Below are positions 1 through 9,111 of a stretch of DNA of 64,000 nt, one piece after another. Source of the stretch: Burkholderiales bacterium (GTDB lineage Bacteria; Pseudomonadota; Gammaproteobacteria; Burkholderiales; SG8-39); NCBI GenBank assembly GCA_014860355.1, contig JACZJV010000115.1, positions 1 through 64,000 on the forward strand, read 5' to 3'. A program made the translations under genes and the position numbers. Position 1 is the stretch's first letter. Every line of letters begins with the position of its first letter. The notes beneath the pieces were generated by a model, which saw only the letters and a program-made list of their open reading frames with translations, searched no databases and had not been told where the DNA came from.

Positions 1-1
1 C

Positions 2-154
2 ACCTATCCGAAAGCGGTGTGGCTCAATCCCGAACCCGAGCAGCTCTGGCCCTACCGCCAGTCGATTTCCGTCATCCGCGAGATCATGGAATCGCGCATG
101 TACCCGATCACCATCGAGGGACTGGAGCGCGCGATGCGCTACCTGAGCAAATAA
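2..154 (+). CDS. C-terminal fragment of VWA-domain (CoxE-like) protein, truncated by window edge
   Basis: Open frame from base 2: TYPKAVWLNPEPEQLWPYRQSISVIREIMESRMYPITIEGLERAMRYLSK*; resembles the end of VWA/CoxE-like proteins. Confidence 0.6.
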   Translation, partial: TYPKAVWLNPEPEQLWPYRQSISVIREIMESRMYPITIEGLERAMRYLSK

Positions 155-288
155 GCTCGCGCCAGTCCCGAATTGCCGCGCATCCGAACCGGGCGAGCAG
201 GGACAGGCGATGCACTTCCCTGCCCTGCCGCGACCCGATGTCCAGGCTATAGCGCATTTCGGCGCCAAACGCGCGTGCGGACCTGCAC

Positions 289-774
289 TCAGCTGCCTAT
301 GTGCAGCTTGTAGCGCGCGCCGTTAGAGAATACGCAGCTGCCTGCCCCCTGGCGTGGATTGTTCATCTGGTACTCGCAGCTCATATACGAACCCGAGGAC
401 CCGAAGGCGCTGGCTATCCCCTTGCGCTCGTCGTTCGAGACGCGGGTCGCCTCGCCGGTCAGGACCTCGCCGCCATACTGAAGCTGGAAGCGGCCCTTGC
501 CGTTCATCATATTGGCGACGGTCCCGGTGACCACGCCTGTCTGGGTGGCGAGATCGTTATCTGGGTACAACCTTGCGTTGAGCACCGCGGGCAGCGGCGT
601 ACCGGGCAAGGGATAAGCACCGGGCGCCGCGGCCACCGGCATGCCGGCCGGCGGCAGCGGGTAAGGCTGATACTGGACATTGCCCTGCGGATCCACAACC
701 GGTAAGACGTAGCAGCCCGCAAGAGCCAGCGCCGCGACGGTCAGTGCTGTAGAAAGCTTGAGATTCTGTTTCAT
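289..774 (-). CDS. putative lipoprotein
   Basis: 161 aa with signal peptide and lipobox (ALALAGC). Confidence 0.7.
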   Translation of the reverse strand: MKQNLKLSTALTVAALALAGCYVLPVVDPQGNVQYQPYPLPPAGMPVAAAPGAYPLPGTPLPAVLNARLYPDNDLATQTGVVTGTVANMMNGKGRFQLQYGGEVLTGEATRVSNDERKGIASAFGSSGSYMSCEYQMNNPRQGAGSCVFSNGARYKLHIGS

Positions 775-903
775 GAGCTACCCCTTTCATGGTTACAGGC
801 TAATCGCCTGATGCAACCATGATCGGACGGCCCGACTAAAATGGCGCTTACCGGTGGCTTACAAATCGCTTATATGCAGCTGTAGAACAATGCAGGCGCA
901 TGA

Positions 904-3900
904 TTAGGCAAGCTTTTCATATAGTGTGCGGGTTTCGGGCGAGGGTTCGATTTCGAGCAGCGCCAGCGCATTGCGGCAGCGGTGATAGGCCTCGATCGCC
1001 TCCGCGCGGCGCCCCAAACGCTCGTAGCAAAGAATCAGATGACGATAGAAACCCTCGGCCGCAGGATCTGCCTCCAGGCATCTTTCGTAGCACTCCAGTG
1101 CCTGGTCCGGTTGCCCGGCCTGTTCCCAGAAGTGACCGATGGCGGTCAGCGCGCGAATGAAACGCCCGCGCGTACGCTCGCGCCGCTCCAGATACCAGGC
1201 CTCGTCCGGTTCGCTCGCCATGAACGGTCCGCGATACAGCCCGAGCAAGCCCTCCGCCAGCCGCCCTAGCTGCGCAAAGTCCGGTCGCTGTCCGACGCGC
1301 TTGTGCAAGGCGTCGACCTCCGCGACCAGTTCATCGAAAGCCAGAGCATCTACCCAGACATAACGGCGCACCAGGGTCAGCCGCCCCTCGTGCAGTACGA
1401 TCGCGCGATCCTCGCCCAGCAGTTTGCGCAAGCGGTGCAAGGTACTGGTGAACGAGCGGTGCGCCGAATCGCCGTCGATGCGCGGCCAGAGTGCCTCGGT
1501 TATCCGGTCTTCGCTGACGCGCTCCCCGCCGCATGCGATCAGCACTTTGAGCATTTCCAGGGGACGGCGCTGCGCTTTTCCCGATGTCGAAGCGAGCGCC
1601 GAGTCGTGCTTGAGAAGTTGGAAGTTGCCGAGCGTGTATACGCGAAACGTCCAGGGCCAGTCTTGCACCGAAAGCAGCGCCGGCTCGGGAGTGAGATCGC
1701 GTTGCTTGATGAGGTTCTTGACGTAGTCCGGCTCTATTCCCGCCTCGAGCGCGTGCGCGCAGACACGGGACATTGCGCCCGGCCGCCACCACAGGAAGTG
1801 TGTATATCCGTACTCCCGCCCGATGGCGAGTCCGCGCCGCAGCGCGTTCAGGCCGACCTGCTGCCGGTCGTGGTCCAAGGCCAAACGTCCGACGCCGATC
1901 AGACAGGTGAATTCCAGATGCCGATTGTCGATACCCTCGACCATCGGCCGCAGCTGATGCAGGTGCACCATGCACTTGCGCTCGTCGCCGCACTCGGCGA
2001 GTATCTCGGCGAGCGCCAGACGGCACAGAACCTCGAAGTAAGGGCAGCCGACTTCGACTGCCATATTGAGAGCAACGCGCTCCTGTTGCAGCGCTCGCAT
2101 CAGATCCTTGCGCAGCATCGCTTCCCAGGCCTGAAAATGGTGGTAAAGGCAGAGGTTGAATCGGCCTGCGCCCGCCAGATGCGGCTCGAGCTGCTGCGCT
2201 ACCACCGCCGCAGAATCCAGTTCGCCGCTTGCAAGCGCGCTGCCGTAGGCATAGACCAGCAACTGAAAAGTCCAGGTGTTCACGCCTGTCGTGCGCGCGA
2301 TCTCCAGTCCTTTGAGTGTCGCCTTGCGGCAAGGCTCGCGTTCTGCCGCGAGCATGAAATACATCGCCTCCACGTTTTTCAGCGTAAGGCGCGAAAACGG
2401 CGACACGTCCGGCGAACCGGAGAGGCGGCGCGTCTCCTCGATCAGCGCCGACGCCTTGGCGTGGAAACCGGCCCACATCACGGTGAGCGCGCACAACAGG
2501 CCGACGAATATCGTCAGGTTCGGGTCGGAAGCCCCGTGCGCACGCGCGAGGGCGCGTTCAACCCATGCCTCCAGGTCGCGTCGGTGCGGAAGCCGCAGCG
2601 TCAGCGAAAACACCATGCTGCAGGCGACGCGCGCCTCAACCTCGGGCGACGGATATTGCACGCCGCCCTTCTCCGCCTCATCGACTACCGCGATCCAGCG
2701 ATCGAGCAGCGAAAAATCGTCGAGTTCAAAAAGAATCGCATCCATGGCGCCGGAGGCGGCGAGGACCATGCCGGTCAAGTCGGCCGGAGACTGTGCGTGG
2801 AATAGTTCGAACGCCTTTGCGTGCAGCACCCGGGCCTCGCGCGGTGCAAGCTGGGCTCGGCTCGATGCGGCCCAGTAGACCGTCCACGGACGGCCGTCGC
2901 GCACCTCCGGCGGCAAATCCTCGACCCAGCGGGCCAGCGTCTCGCCGCGGCCCTGCCGCAACAGTATCTGCGCGTGTACCGCGATGAGGCGCGCCATCTC
3001 GTCCCAGTCGTGGCTTTCGCGGTAAAGCGCGAACGCCTCCTCGATCTGACCTGCGCGCTCCATCAGCGCTGCGGACATCTTCTGCAACTGCCGGCGTCGG
3101 TCCCTGGAATGCGCTTCCTGTACGCGCGCGAGCAGGAATTCGCGAAACATCGGGTGAAACTGATACACCGGCTCGGCACCCGCCTGGCGCAAGTCGACGA
3201 AATAGTTGCGGCGGTAGAGATCAGCGAGGATATGCCGGGCACGCGCATCGCCGCTGAGTTCTTCGGCCATATCCGCGGTCATCTGTGTCAGATAAGCCGT
3301 GCGCAGCAGCAGTTCCTGCGTCCCGGCATCGGTCTTCTGGAAAATCTCGCCAGCGAGGTAATCGAATACGAGCTGGCGCGTCGACAGCTGGGGCGGTTCG
3401 GTAATCGAGCCCGAGATCGTGGACTGCTCTATCATCAGCACCAGCCCGGCCGCCCATCCCTGGGTCTTCGCGTACAGAGCATCGAGCGCGTCGCGCCCCA
3501 ATTGCGGCCGGCGCCGCAACGCGATCCGGTCGGATTCCTCGCGCGTCAGACGCAGTTCATCCCAGCCCAGGGTCGCGACCGTGCGATTGGCGCGCAAGCG
3601 GGCGAACTCGGGCGGCGGTTCGCCGCGGCTGATCAGCATCGCACAACCACCGCGCGGCAACTCGGCGAGTGCTTCGCGCATCATCGCGTGGAACTGCGAA
3701 AATAACGGTACGTCGTGGTAACCGTCGAAGACCACCGCGAAAGGCGTTTTCAGCCCCGCATAAAATTCCTGGAAGTAGCGCCGAGTGAAGACGCCGAGAC
3801 CGGCCTGGTATTCCGGAGCAAGCAGCGGCAGGGGTTTGCCGGGCGCTGCGGCGAGTTCGGCCGCGGCCAGCCCCAGGTAATAGAAAAACGTGGCGACGTC

Positions 3901-4131
3901 CGCATCCCCCTCGTCGAGCTGATACCAGAGGCAGTCGATACCCGCCTGGTCGAGATAGCTCGCGATGGCGGTCGTCTTGCCGCAGCCGGGTGGCCCGGAA
4001 ACCCAGATTACGGGGCGCTTGCGCGCCTCATCGAATTGCGAAAACAAGCCCTCGCGCGGCAGTATCCCCGATAGTCTGGGGCGAGTGGTCTTGCCCAGCG
4101 AAGCGCGCTTGGTCTTCATCGCAGCAGTCAA
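904..4131 (-). CDS. large AAA/NACHT-like ATPase transcriptional regulator with C-terminal winged helix and BTAD domain (MalT/SARP-like)
   Basis: 1075 aa; Walker A GPPGCGKTT; C-terminal YTLGNFQLLKHD...RPLEMLKVLIACGGERVSEDRITEALWP and BTAD-like helices. Confidence 0.88.
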   Translation of the reverse strand: MTAAMKTKRASLGKTTRPRLSGILPREGLFSQFDEARKRPVIWVSGPPGCGKTTAIASYLDQAGIDCLWYQLDEGDADVATFFYYLGLAAAELAAAPGKPLPLLAPEYQAGLGVFTRRYFQEFYAGLKTPFAVVFDGYHDVPLFSQFHAMMREALAELPRGGCAMLISRGEPPPEFARLRANRTVATLGWDELRLTREESDRIALRRRPQLGRDALDALYAKTQGWAAGLVLMIEQSTISGSITEPPQLSTRQLVFDYLAGEIFQKTDAGTQELLLRTAYLTQMTADMAEELSGDARARHILADLYRRNYFVDLRQAGAEPVYQFHPMFREFLLARVQEAHSRDRRRQLQKMSAALMERAGQIEEAFALYRESHDWDEMARLIAVHAQILLRQGRGETLARWVEDLPPEVRDGRPWTVYWAASSRAQLAPREARVLHAKAFELFHAQSPADLTGMVLAASGAMDAILFELDDFSLLDRWIAVVDEAEKGGVQYPSPEVEARVACSMVFSLTLRLPHRRDLEAWVERALARAHGASDPNLTIFVGLLCALTVMWAGFHAKASALIEETRRLSGSPDVSPFSRLTLKNVEAMYFMLAAEREPCRKATLKGLEIARTTGVNTWTFQLLVYAYGSALASGELDSAAVVAQQLEPHLAGAGRFNLCLYHHFQAWEAMLRKDLMRALQQERVALNMAVEVGCPYFEVLCRLALAEILAECGDERKCMVHLHQLRPMVEGIDNRHLEFTCLIGVGRLALDHDRQQVGLNALRRGLAIGREYGYTHFLWWRPGAMSRVCAHALEAGIEPDYVKNLIKQRDLTPEPALLSVQDWPWTFRVYTLGNFQLLKHDSALASTSGKAQRRPLEMLKVLIACGGERVSEDRITEALWPRIDGDSAHRSFTSTLHRLRKLLGEDRAIVLHEGRLTLVRRYVWVDALAFDELVAEVDALHKRVGQRPDFAQLGRLAEGLLGLYRGPFMASEPDEAWYLERRERTRGRFIRALTAIGHFWEQAGQPDQALECYERCLEADPAAEGFYRHLILCYERLGRRAEAIEAYHRCRNALALLEIEPSPETRTLYEKLA

Positions 4132-4144
4132 TAGTCCGCCCTGC

Positions 4145-4729
4145 TCAACCGCCGAGCACCGCCTTCAAGGCTTCGAAAACCGCGCTGGACTTCGCCGGCT
4201 TGGACAGGTAGGCGTCGGCGCCGAGCGACAGGCCTTGCAGCAGATATTCGGGGGAACTGTGGCCGCTCAGAATGATCACCGGGAGATTGCGAATCGAGGG
4301 ATGGCTGCGAATCTTGGCCAGGATCTTGAAGCCGCTGACTTTCCCGGGCAAGCTGAGATCCAGCAGTACCGCGTCGACTAGCGGCATTTTCTGCATCGCC
4401 TGAACGAAAGTCTGCACATCGTGCGCCCTGCGCGTCTGGTAGCCCGCCGCGCGCGTCAACAACAAATCCAGCATGTTCAGCGTAGGCAGGTCGTCTTCGA
4501 CGATCAGAATCGTCGTTTTCGCGGGATCGACCGAGCGCTTCGCACGCGGGCGGGCCAGGTTGACGAAGTAGTTGTCCTCGGCCAGCGATCTAGCGCCGAT
4601 CAGAATGTCCTGCGGGATGCGCCGCGGCGGCGGCGGCGGCGGTTCGATCTTCAGATCGGCCACCTTGAACACACCGGTGAAATCCAGATCGACGGCCTTG
4701 GATGCCTCGGGAGAATCTGCCTTGCCCAT
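4145..4729 (-). CDS. response regulator with single receiver domain and Pro-rich N-terminal extension
   Basis: ILIVEDDLPTLNMLDLLLTRA...DAVLLDLSLPG...ILSGHSS...LSKPAK; start codon uncertain (ORF open to 4873). Confidence 0.82.
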   Translation of the reverse strand: MGKADSPEASKAVDLDFTGVFKVADLKIEPPPPPPRRIPQDILIGARSLAEDNYFVNLARPRAKRSVDPAKTTILIVEDDLPTLNMLDLLLTRAAGYQTRRAHDVQTFVQAMQKMPLVDAVLLDLSLPGKVSGFKILAKIRSHPSIRNLPVIILSGHSSPEYLLQGLSLGADAYLSKPAKSSAVFEALKAVLGG

Positions 4730-4883
4730 GGAAAAAGCACTTTCAGTTTTGCCGAATTTGCGCTCAAATTCCGCTCGATTCACTGACTTGTCAAGCGGCC
4801 CCGTGCGCCATATCAATCGCACGGTGCCGATTATGCCCCGATTGCGACGTGCCCGGCTGAGTGGTTCGGGCACCTGGATACTG

Positions 4884-6098
4884 CTACACCGGCTTTTTCG
4901 CCAGCAGGAAAAATAGCGAACCCAGTCCCGCGAGCACCGAGAGCACGGTAAATCCCGTACGGTAATTTCCCGTCAGGTCCGCGAGCATACCGGCCAGCAT
5001 GGGTCCGCCGATCTGACCGATGACGATAATCAGAGCGGACAGCCCGAGGATCATGCCGATCGAACGCCGGCCGAAGTAGTCCGCGCGTATCGCCTGCATC
5101 AGTGGCCCGCGCAGGCCCCAGGCGCCGCCGTGCAGCAGTGCGAACGCGGCGAGCATCACCGGCCCTGTGGCATAGGTCAGCATGAGCAGACCGGCGGCGT
5201 GCATCAGCATGCAGAAGGCTGCAATCATGCGCTTCTCGTAGCGGTCGCCTACGGCCCAGCCGAGCAGGACCCCGCCGATCTGGGCGACGACCATCAGGGT
5301 GATCACGTAGGAAGCCTCGGAGACGCTGTAGCCCAGACCTTCCTTCATGTGCGTGATCGCATGCACGCTGACGGCATAGACGATCAGCAGGGCAAAGCCA
5401 TGGCCCAGCGACAATAACCAGAACGCGCCGGTGCGCAGCGCCTCGCGCGCGCTGAACTCGCGCGGCGTGGCGGTATCGGCTCGGGCCGGGTCCATCGCCG
5501 CGGGGGGTAGGCCGTCGACCGTCTCGCCCACTTCCTCCGGACGGCCCCGGAACACCCGCGCGAGCGGCCAGCCTATGAGCATCGCCGCCAGGCCCGAGGC
5601 GAAAGCGGTCGCGCGCCAGCCGTAGCTCTGCATGCCCCAGGCGATTACCGGCACGAACATGCCGCCGAAGGCGAGACCGAGCGAGAGTATCGAGAGCGCG
5701 CGGGCGCGCCGCCGGTCGAACCAGTGGATGATCGCCACATTGATGGGGAAGAAACCGCACAGGCTGGAGCCGAGCGCGATGACGATGAACGCTGCGTAAA
5801 ATCCGGCGAGGGTATCGATCTGGCTGAGGAGCATGAAGCCGAGTCCGAAGGTGACCATGCCTGCGCGTATCATGCCCTGCGGACCGAACCGATCGACCAC
5901 CCAGCCGAGCACCGGACCGAGCAGCGCGGATTCCATCGGCTGCATCACTGCGGCGCCCGACAGCGCGGTCTTGCTCCAGCCGCGTTCTTCCACCAGCACC
6001 GCGAAGTAGGCGCCGAATGCCTGGTGCAGCAATGCAGCCTGAAGAAACTGGATGCCGCTGCCCGCGGCAACCATGCGCCAGCCGTAGAAAATCTTCAT
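4884..6098 (-). CDS. MFS transporter
   Basis: 404 aa, about 12 hydrophobic segments, MFS-type pattern. Confidence 0.85.
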   Translation of the reverse strand: MKIFYGWRMVAAGSGIQFLQAALLHQAFGAYFAVLVEERGWSKTALSGAAVMQPMESALLGPVLGWVVDRFGPQGMIRAGMVTFGLGFMLLSQIDTLAGFYAAFIVIALGSSLCGFFPINVAIIHWFDRRRARALSILSLGLAFGGMFVPVIAWGMQSYGWRATAFASGLAAMLIGWPLARVFRGRPEEVGETVDGLPPAAMDPARADTATPREFSAREALRTGAFWLLSLGHGFALLIVYAVSVHAITHMKEGLGYSVSEASYVITLMVVAQIGGVLLGWAVGDRYEKRMIAAFCMLMHAAGLLMLTYATGPVMLAAFALLHGGAWGLRGPLMQAIRADYFGRRSIGMILGLSALIIVIGQIGGPMLAGMLADLTGNYRTGFTVLSVLAGLGSLFFLLAKKPV

Positions 6099-6171
6099 GT
6101 GGGGAGGTGACGAATCGAAATTGGCCGCGCAATCGCGCTGTGTAAGCCGGCACGCGAACCGCGCCTGCGCT

Positions 6172-8022
6172 TCAATCGCCGTTGCGCTGCGGCGGCGGAG
6201 CGACCTTGATCGCTTCCTCTATGGTGGTGAGTCCGGCCGCGACTTTCATCGCCGCGCTGATGCGCAGCGGCTTCATGCCTTCCTTGTAGGCGAGTTCGCG
6301 CATCTTGGCCAGATCGGCCCTGGCGTCGACCATGCGCTTCATCGCCGATGACATCAGCAGAATTTCGTAGACGCCGATGCGGCCGCTGTAGCCGGTGTTG
6401 CGGCATTCCAGGCAGCCTGCCAGTCGGAAAATGTGCGCCGGGCGCTTGGCCTTCCACGGCGCGACGAACTCCTCCCAGTTGAGGTCCTCGGCGCGCGCAT
6501 CGTCGTAGGGCACTTTCTGCTTGCAGTGCGGGCACAGCGTGCGCACCAGCCGCTGCGCCATCACGCCGAGTATGGTCGAATTGAGCAGATAGGACGGCAC
6601 GCCCAGGTCCAGCAGCCGCGTGATCGCGGCCACCGAATCGTTGGTGTGCAGGGTGGAGAGCACCAGATGCCCGGTGAGCGCCGCCTGGATCGCCATATCC
6701 GCGGTTTCCAGGTCACGGATCTCGCCCACCATGATGATGTCCGGGTCCTGGCGCATCAGCGCGCGCACGCCGTCGGCAAAACCCAGGTCTATACCGTGCG
6801 ACACCTGCATCTGGTTGAACGCCGGCTCCACCATCTCGATCGGGTCTTCGATGGTGCAGACGTTGACCTCCGCGGTGGCCAGGGTCTTGAGCGTCGAGTA
6901 CAGGGTGGTGGTCTTGCCCGAGCCGGTGGGTCCGGTGACCAGGATGATCCCGTGCGGTGCCGCGGTCATGTGGCTCCAGCGTGCCTTGTCCTCATCGGAA
7001 AAGCCGAGTTCGGTGAAATCCTTGACCAGCACTTCCGGATCGAACACCCGCATCACCAGCTTCTCACCGAAGGCCGTGGGCATGGTCGAGAGGCGCAGTT
7101 CGATCTCCTGGCCGTCGACCGTACGCGTCTTGATGCGTCCGTCCTGCGGCCGGCGTTTTTCCACCACGTCCATGCGGCCCAGAATCTTGATGCGGCTGGT
7201 CATCGCGGACATCACCGATGCAGGGATCTGGTACACCTGATGCAGCACGCCGTCGATGCGAAAGCGCACCAGGCCGACCTCGCGCCGCGGCTCCATGTGG
7301 ATGTCGCTCGCGCGCTGGTCGAAGGCGTACTGCCACAGCCAGTCGACCACGTGCACGATGTGCTGGTCGTTGGCATCGTACTGGCGGTTGCTGTTGCCCA
7401 TCTCCACCAGTTGCTCGAAGTTGCCGATGCCGCTGCGCTGTTCGCCCTTCTCGGCGGCGCCCTTGATCGATTTCGCCAGGTTGTAGAACTCGACCTGGTA
7501 GCGCGCGATATCGAGCGGGTTGGCGATCACGCGGCGGATTTCCAGGCGCAGAATGGGTTTGAGCTCGCGCTCCCATTCCTTGATGTAGGGTTCGCAGGTG
7601 GCAATCACCGCCTCCCTGGTGTTCACCTCCACCGGCAATATCTTGAAGCGCTGGGCGTAGGCGTTGGACATGACGTCCGTGACCGCGGAGAAATTGATTT
7701 TCAGCGGGTCGATGTGGAAATACCCGAGTCCGACCTTGGCGGCCAGCCACTCGGTGAGCAATTCAAGGTGCAGTAGCTTGTTCGGCGGCAGCAGCGATTT
7801 CCATTTCTGGTCGGCGATCACTGCCAGCGGGTGATGATCGGCGCGCTGCATGCGCCGGTCGGCAATCAGCTTGTCGGCTTCGGCGCGTCCGACGATGCCG
7901 TCGGCGACCAGATCGCCCAGCACTTCGGAGAGGGTGAGTTTGCGGTCCGGGGCGGTGTCGGCGGCGGCTTGCATGGAACGCACTATAGCGGCATTGTGCA
8001 GGAGGTTCAAATTGGAGCGCAT
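6172..8022 (-). CDS. GspE/PilB-family type II secretion / type IV pilus assembly ATPase
   Basis: 616 aa; Walker A GPTGSGKTTTLYSTL, VGEIRDLETADMAIQAALTGHLVLSTLHTND, Zn motif CPHC...CLEC. Confidence 0.92.
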   Translation of the reverse strand: MRSNLNLLHNAAIVRSMQAAADTAPDRKLTLSEVLGDLVADGIVGRAEADKLIADRRMQRADHHPLAVIADQKWKSLLPPNKLLHLELLTEWLAAKVGLGYFHIDPLKINFSAVTDVMSNAYAQRFKILPVEVNTREAVIATCEPYIKEWERELKPILRLEIRRVIANPLDIARYQVEFYNLAKSIKGAAEKGEQRSGIGNFEQLVEMGNSNRQYDANDQHIVHVVDWLWQYAFDQRASDIHMEPRREVGLVRFRIDGVLHQVYQIPASVMSAMTSRIKILGRMDVVEKRRPQDGRIKTRTVDGQEIELRLSTMPTAFGEKLVMRVFDPEVLVKDFTELGFSDEDKARWSHMTAAPHGIILVTGPTGSGKTTTLYSTLKTLATAEVNVCTIEDPIEMVEPAFNQMQVSHGIDLGFADGVRALMRQDPDIIMVGEIRDLETADMAIQAALTGHLVLSTLHTNDSVAAITRLLDLGVPSYLLNSTILGVMAQRLVRTLCPHCKQKVPYDDARAEDLNWEEFVAPWKAKRPAHIFRLAGCLECRNTGYSGRIGVYEILLMSSAMKRMVDARADLAKMRELAYKEGMKPLRISAAMKVAAGLTTIEEAIKVAPPPQRNGD

Positions 8023-8220
8023 GGCACGAGGCCAGTTTGCCTGCCCTCATACACCTTAGGCGTGCGCGTGTATTCAGGTAGCCCGACATGTTAGGATCGG
8101 GTACCTTTTTTGCCATGGCGCCGGGGTAGTCCGCGCGGCAAATACGGGCAGACAACAAACTCAAACCTCGCGCGAAGCAGGGGAAATCCCCCTTGCAGCG
8201 ATCACATACAGGAGCATGCC

Positions 8221-8724
8221 ATGATCAAAGTTGGAGACCGCATTCCGGATGCAAAGTTGAGCGAAGCCACGGAATTCGACGAGGCCGCCGGTTGTCCCAT
8301 GAACCCCAAGGACATCAGCGCCGCCGAAGCGACCAAGGGCAAGAAGATCGCCATCTTCGCCCTGCCCGGCGCCTACACACCGACCTGCTCGGCCAAGCAC
8401 GTGCCCAGCTACGTCGCCAATTACGACAAGCTGAAATCCAAGGGCGTGGACGAAATCTGGTGCGTGGCCACCAATGACGCGTTTGTCATGGGCGCCTGGG
8501 GTCGCACGCAGAAAACCGGCGGCAAAGTGCGGATGCTCGCCGACGGCAGCGCCCTCTGGACCAAGGCGCTGGGGCTGGAGCTCGACCTTACCGCGCGCAA
8601 CATGGGCGTGCGCTCGAATCGCTATTCGATGCTCGTGGAGGACGGCGTGGTCAAACAACTCAACGTCGAGGCCCCGGGAAAATTCGAAGTCTCCGACGCC
8701 GAAACCATGCTCAAGCAGATGTAG
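8221..8724 (+). CDS. peroxiredoxin (Prx5-like redoxin family)
   Basis: MIKVGDRIPDAKL...FALPGAYTPTCSAKHVPSYV; ATG at 8221. Confidence 0.92.
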   Translation: MIKVGDRIPDAKLSEATEFDEAAGCPMNPKDISAAEATKGKKIAIFALPGAYTPTCSAKHVPSYVANYDKLKSKGVDEIWCVATNDAFVMGAWGRTQKTGGKVRMLADGSALWTKALGLELDLTARNMGVRSNRYSMLVEDGVVKQLNVEAPGKFEVSDAETMLKQM

Positions 8725-8752
8725 GCCGGATCGATCGAGCTGCAGCGCTAGT

Positions 8753-8837
8753 ACTTGCGCGGACGGCGGTCCGTCCGCGCGGATCGCCGCTTGTGCGCGG
8801 CGGTGAAGCGTGTCCGCGCACAAGCGGCGATCTTGGA
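8753..8837. repeat. double-hairpin intergenic repeat, copy 1
   Basis: GCGCGGACGG-CGGT-CCGTCCGCGC followed by GATCGCCGCTTGTGCGCGG-13 nt-CCGCGCACAAGCGGCGATC (perfect 19-bp stem). Confidence 0.8.
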
Positions 8838-8875
8838 AAAAAGCAAACCCTACTCGCAGTTGTTTTTATCCATAA

Positions 8876-8922
8876 CCGTGTTTTCGGTACGGACACGCTT
8901 CATCTCCGTACCAAAAACACGG
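8876..8922. repeat. inverted repeat (18-bp arms, 1 mismatch)
   Basis: CCGTGTTTTCGGTACGGA ... TCCGTACCAAAAACACGG. Confidence 0.75.
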
Positions 8923-8998
8923 TTGGCGCGCAGAGCGCGCAATGGCCGATCCTCGCCTCTGGCTGACGCAGCGACACACTACGAGCTGCAGGGACAGA

Positions 8999-9083
8999 AC
9001 TTGCGCGGACGGCGTCCCGTCCGCGCGGATCGCCGCTTGTGCGCGGATGAAAAGCCTATCCGCGCGCAATCGGCGATCTTGGA
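8999..9083. repeat. double-hairpin intergenic repeat, copy 2
   Basis: GCGCGGACGG-CGTC-CCGTCCGCGC then GATCGCCGCTTGTGCGCGG-loop-CCGCGCGCAATCGGCGATC; same order and length as copy 1. Confidence 0.8.
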
Positions 9084-9111
9084 TTAAAGCAATCCCGGCC
9101 TGCCGCGGTGA

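Noticed and set aside
1303-2805. 500-aa plus-strand ORF
   Set aside because: Antisense to the BTAD regulator, Arg/Gln-rich shadow composition, no domain.
6433-7776. 447-aa plus-strand ORF
   Set aside because: Antisense to the convincing GspE/PilB gene; His/Arg-rich shadow translation.
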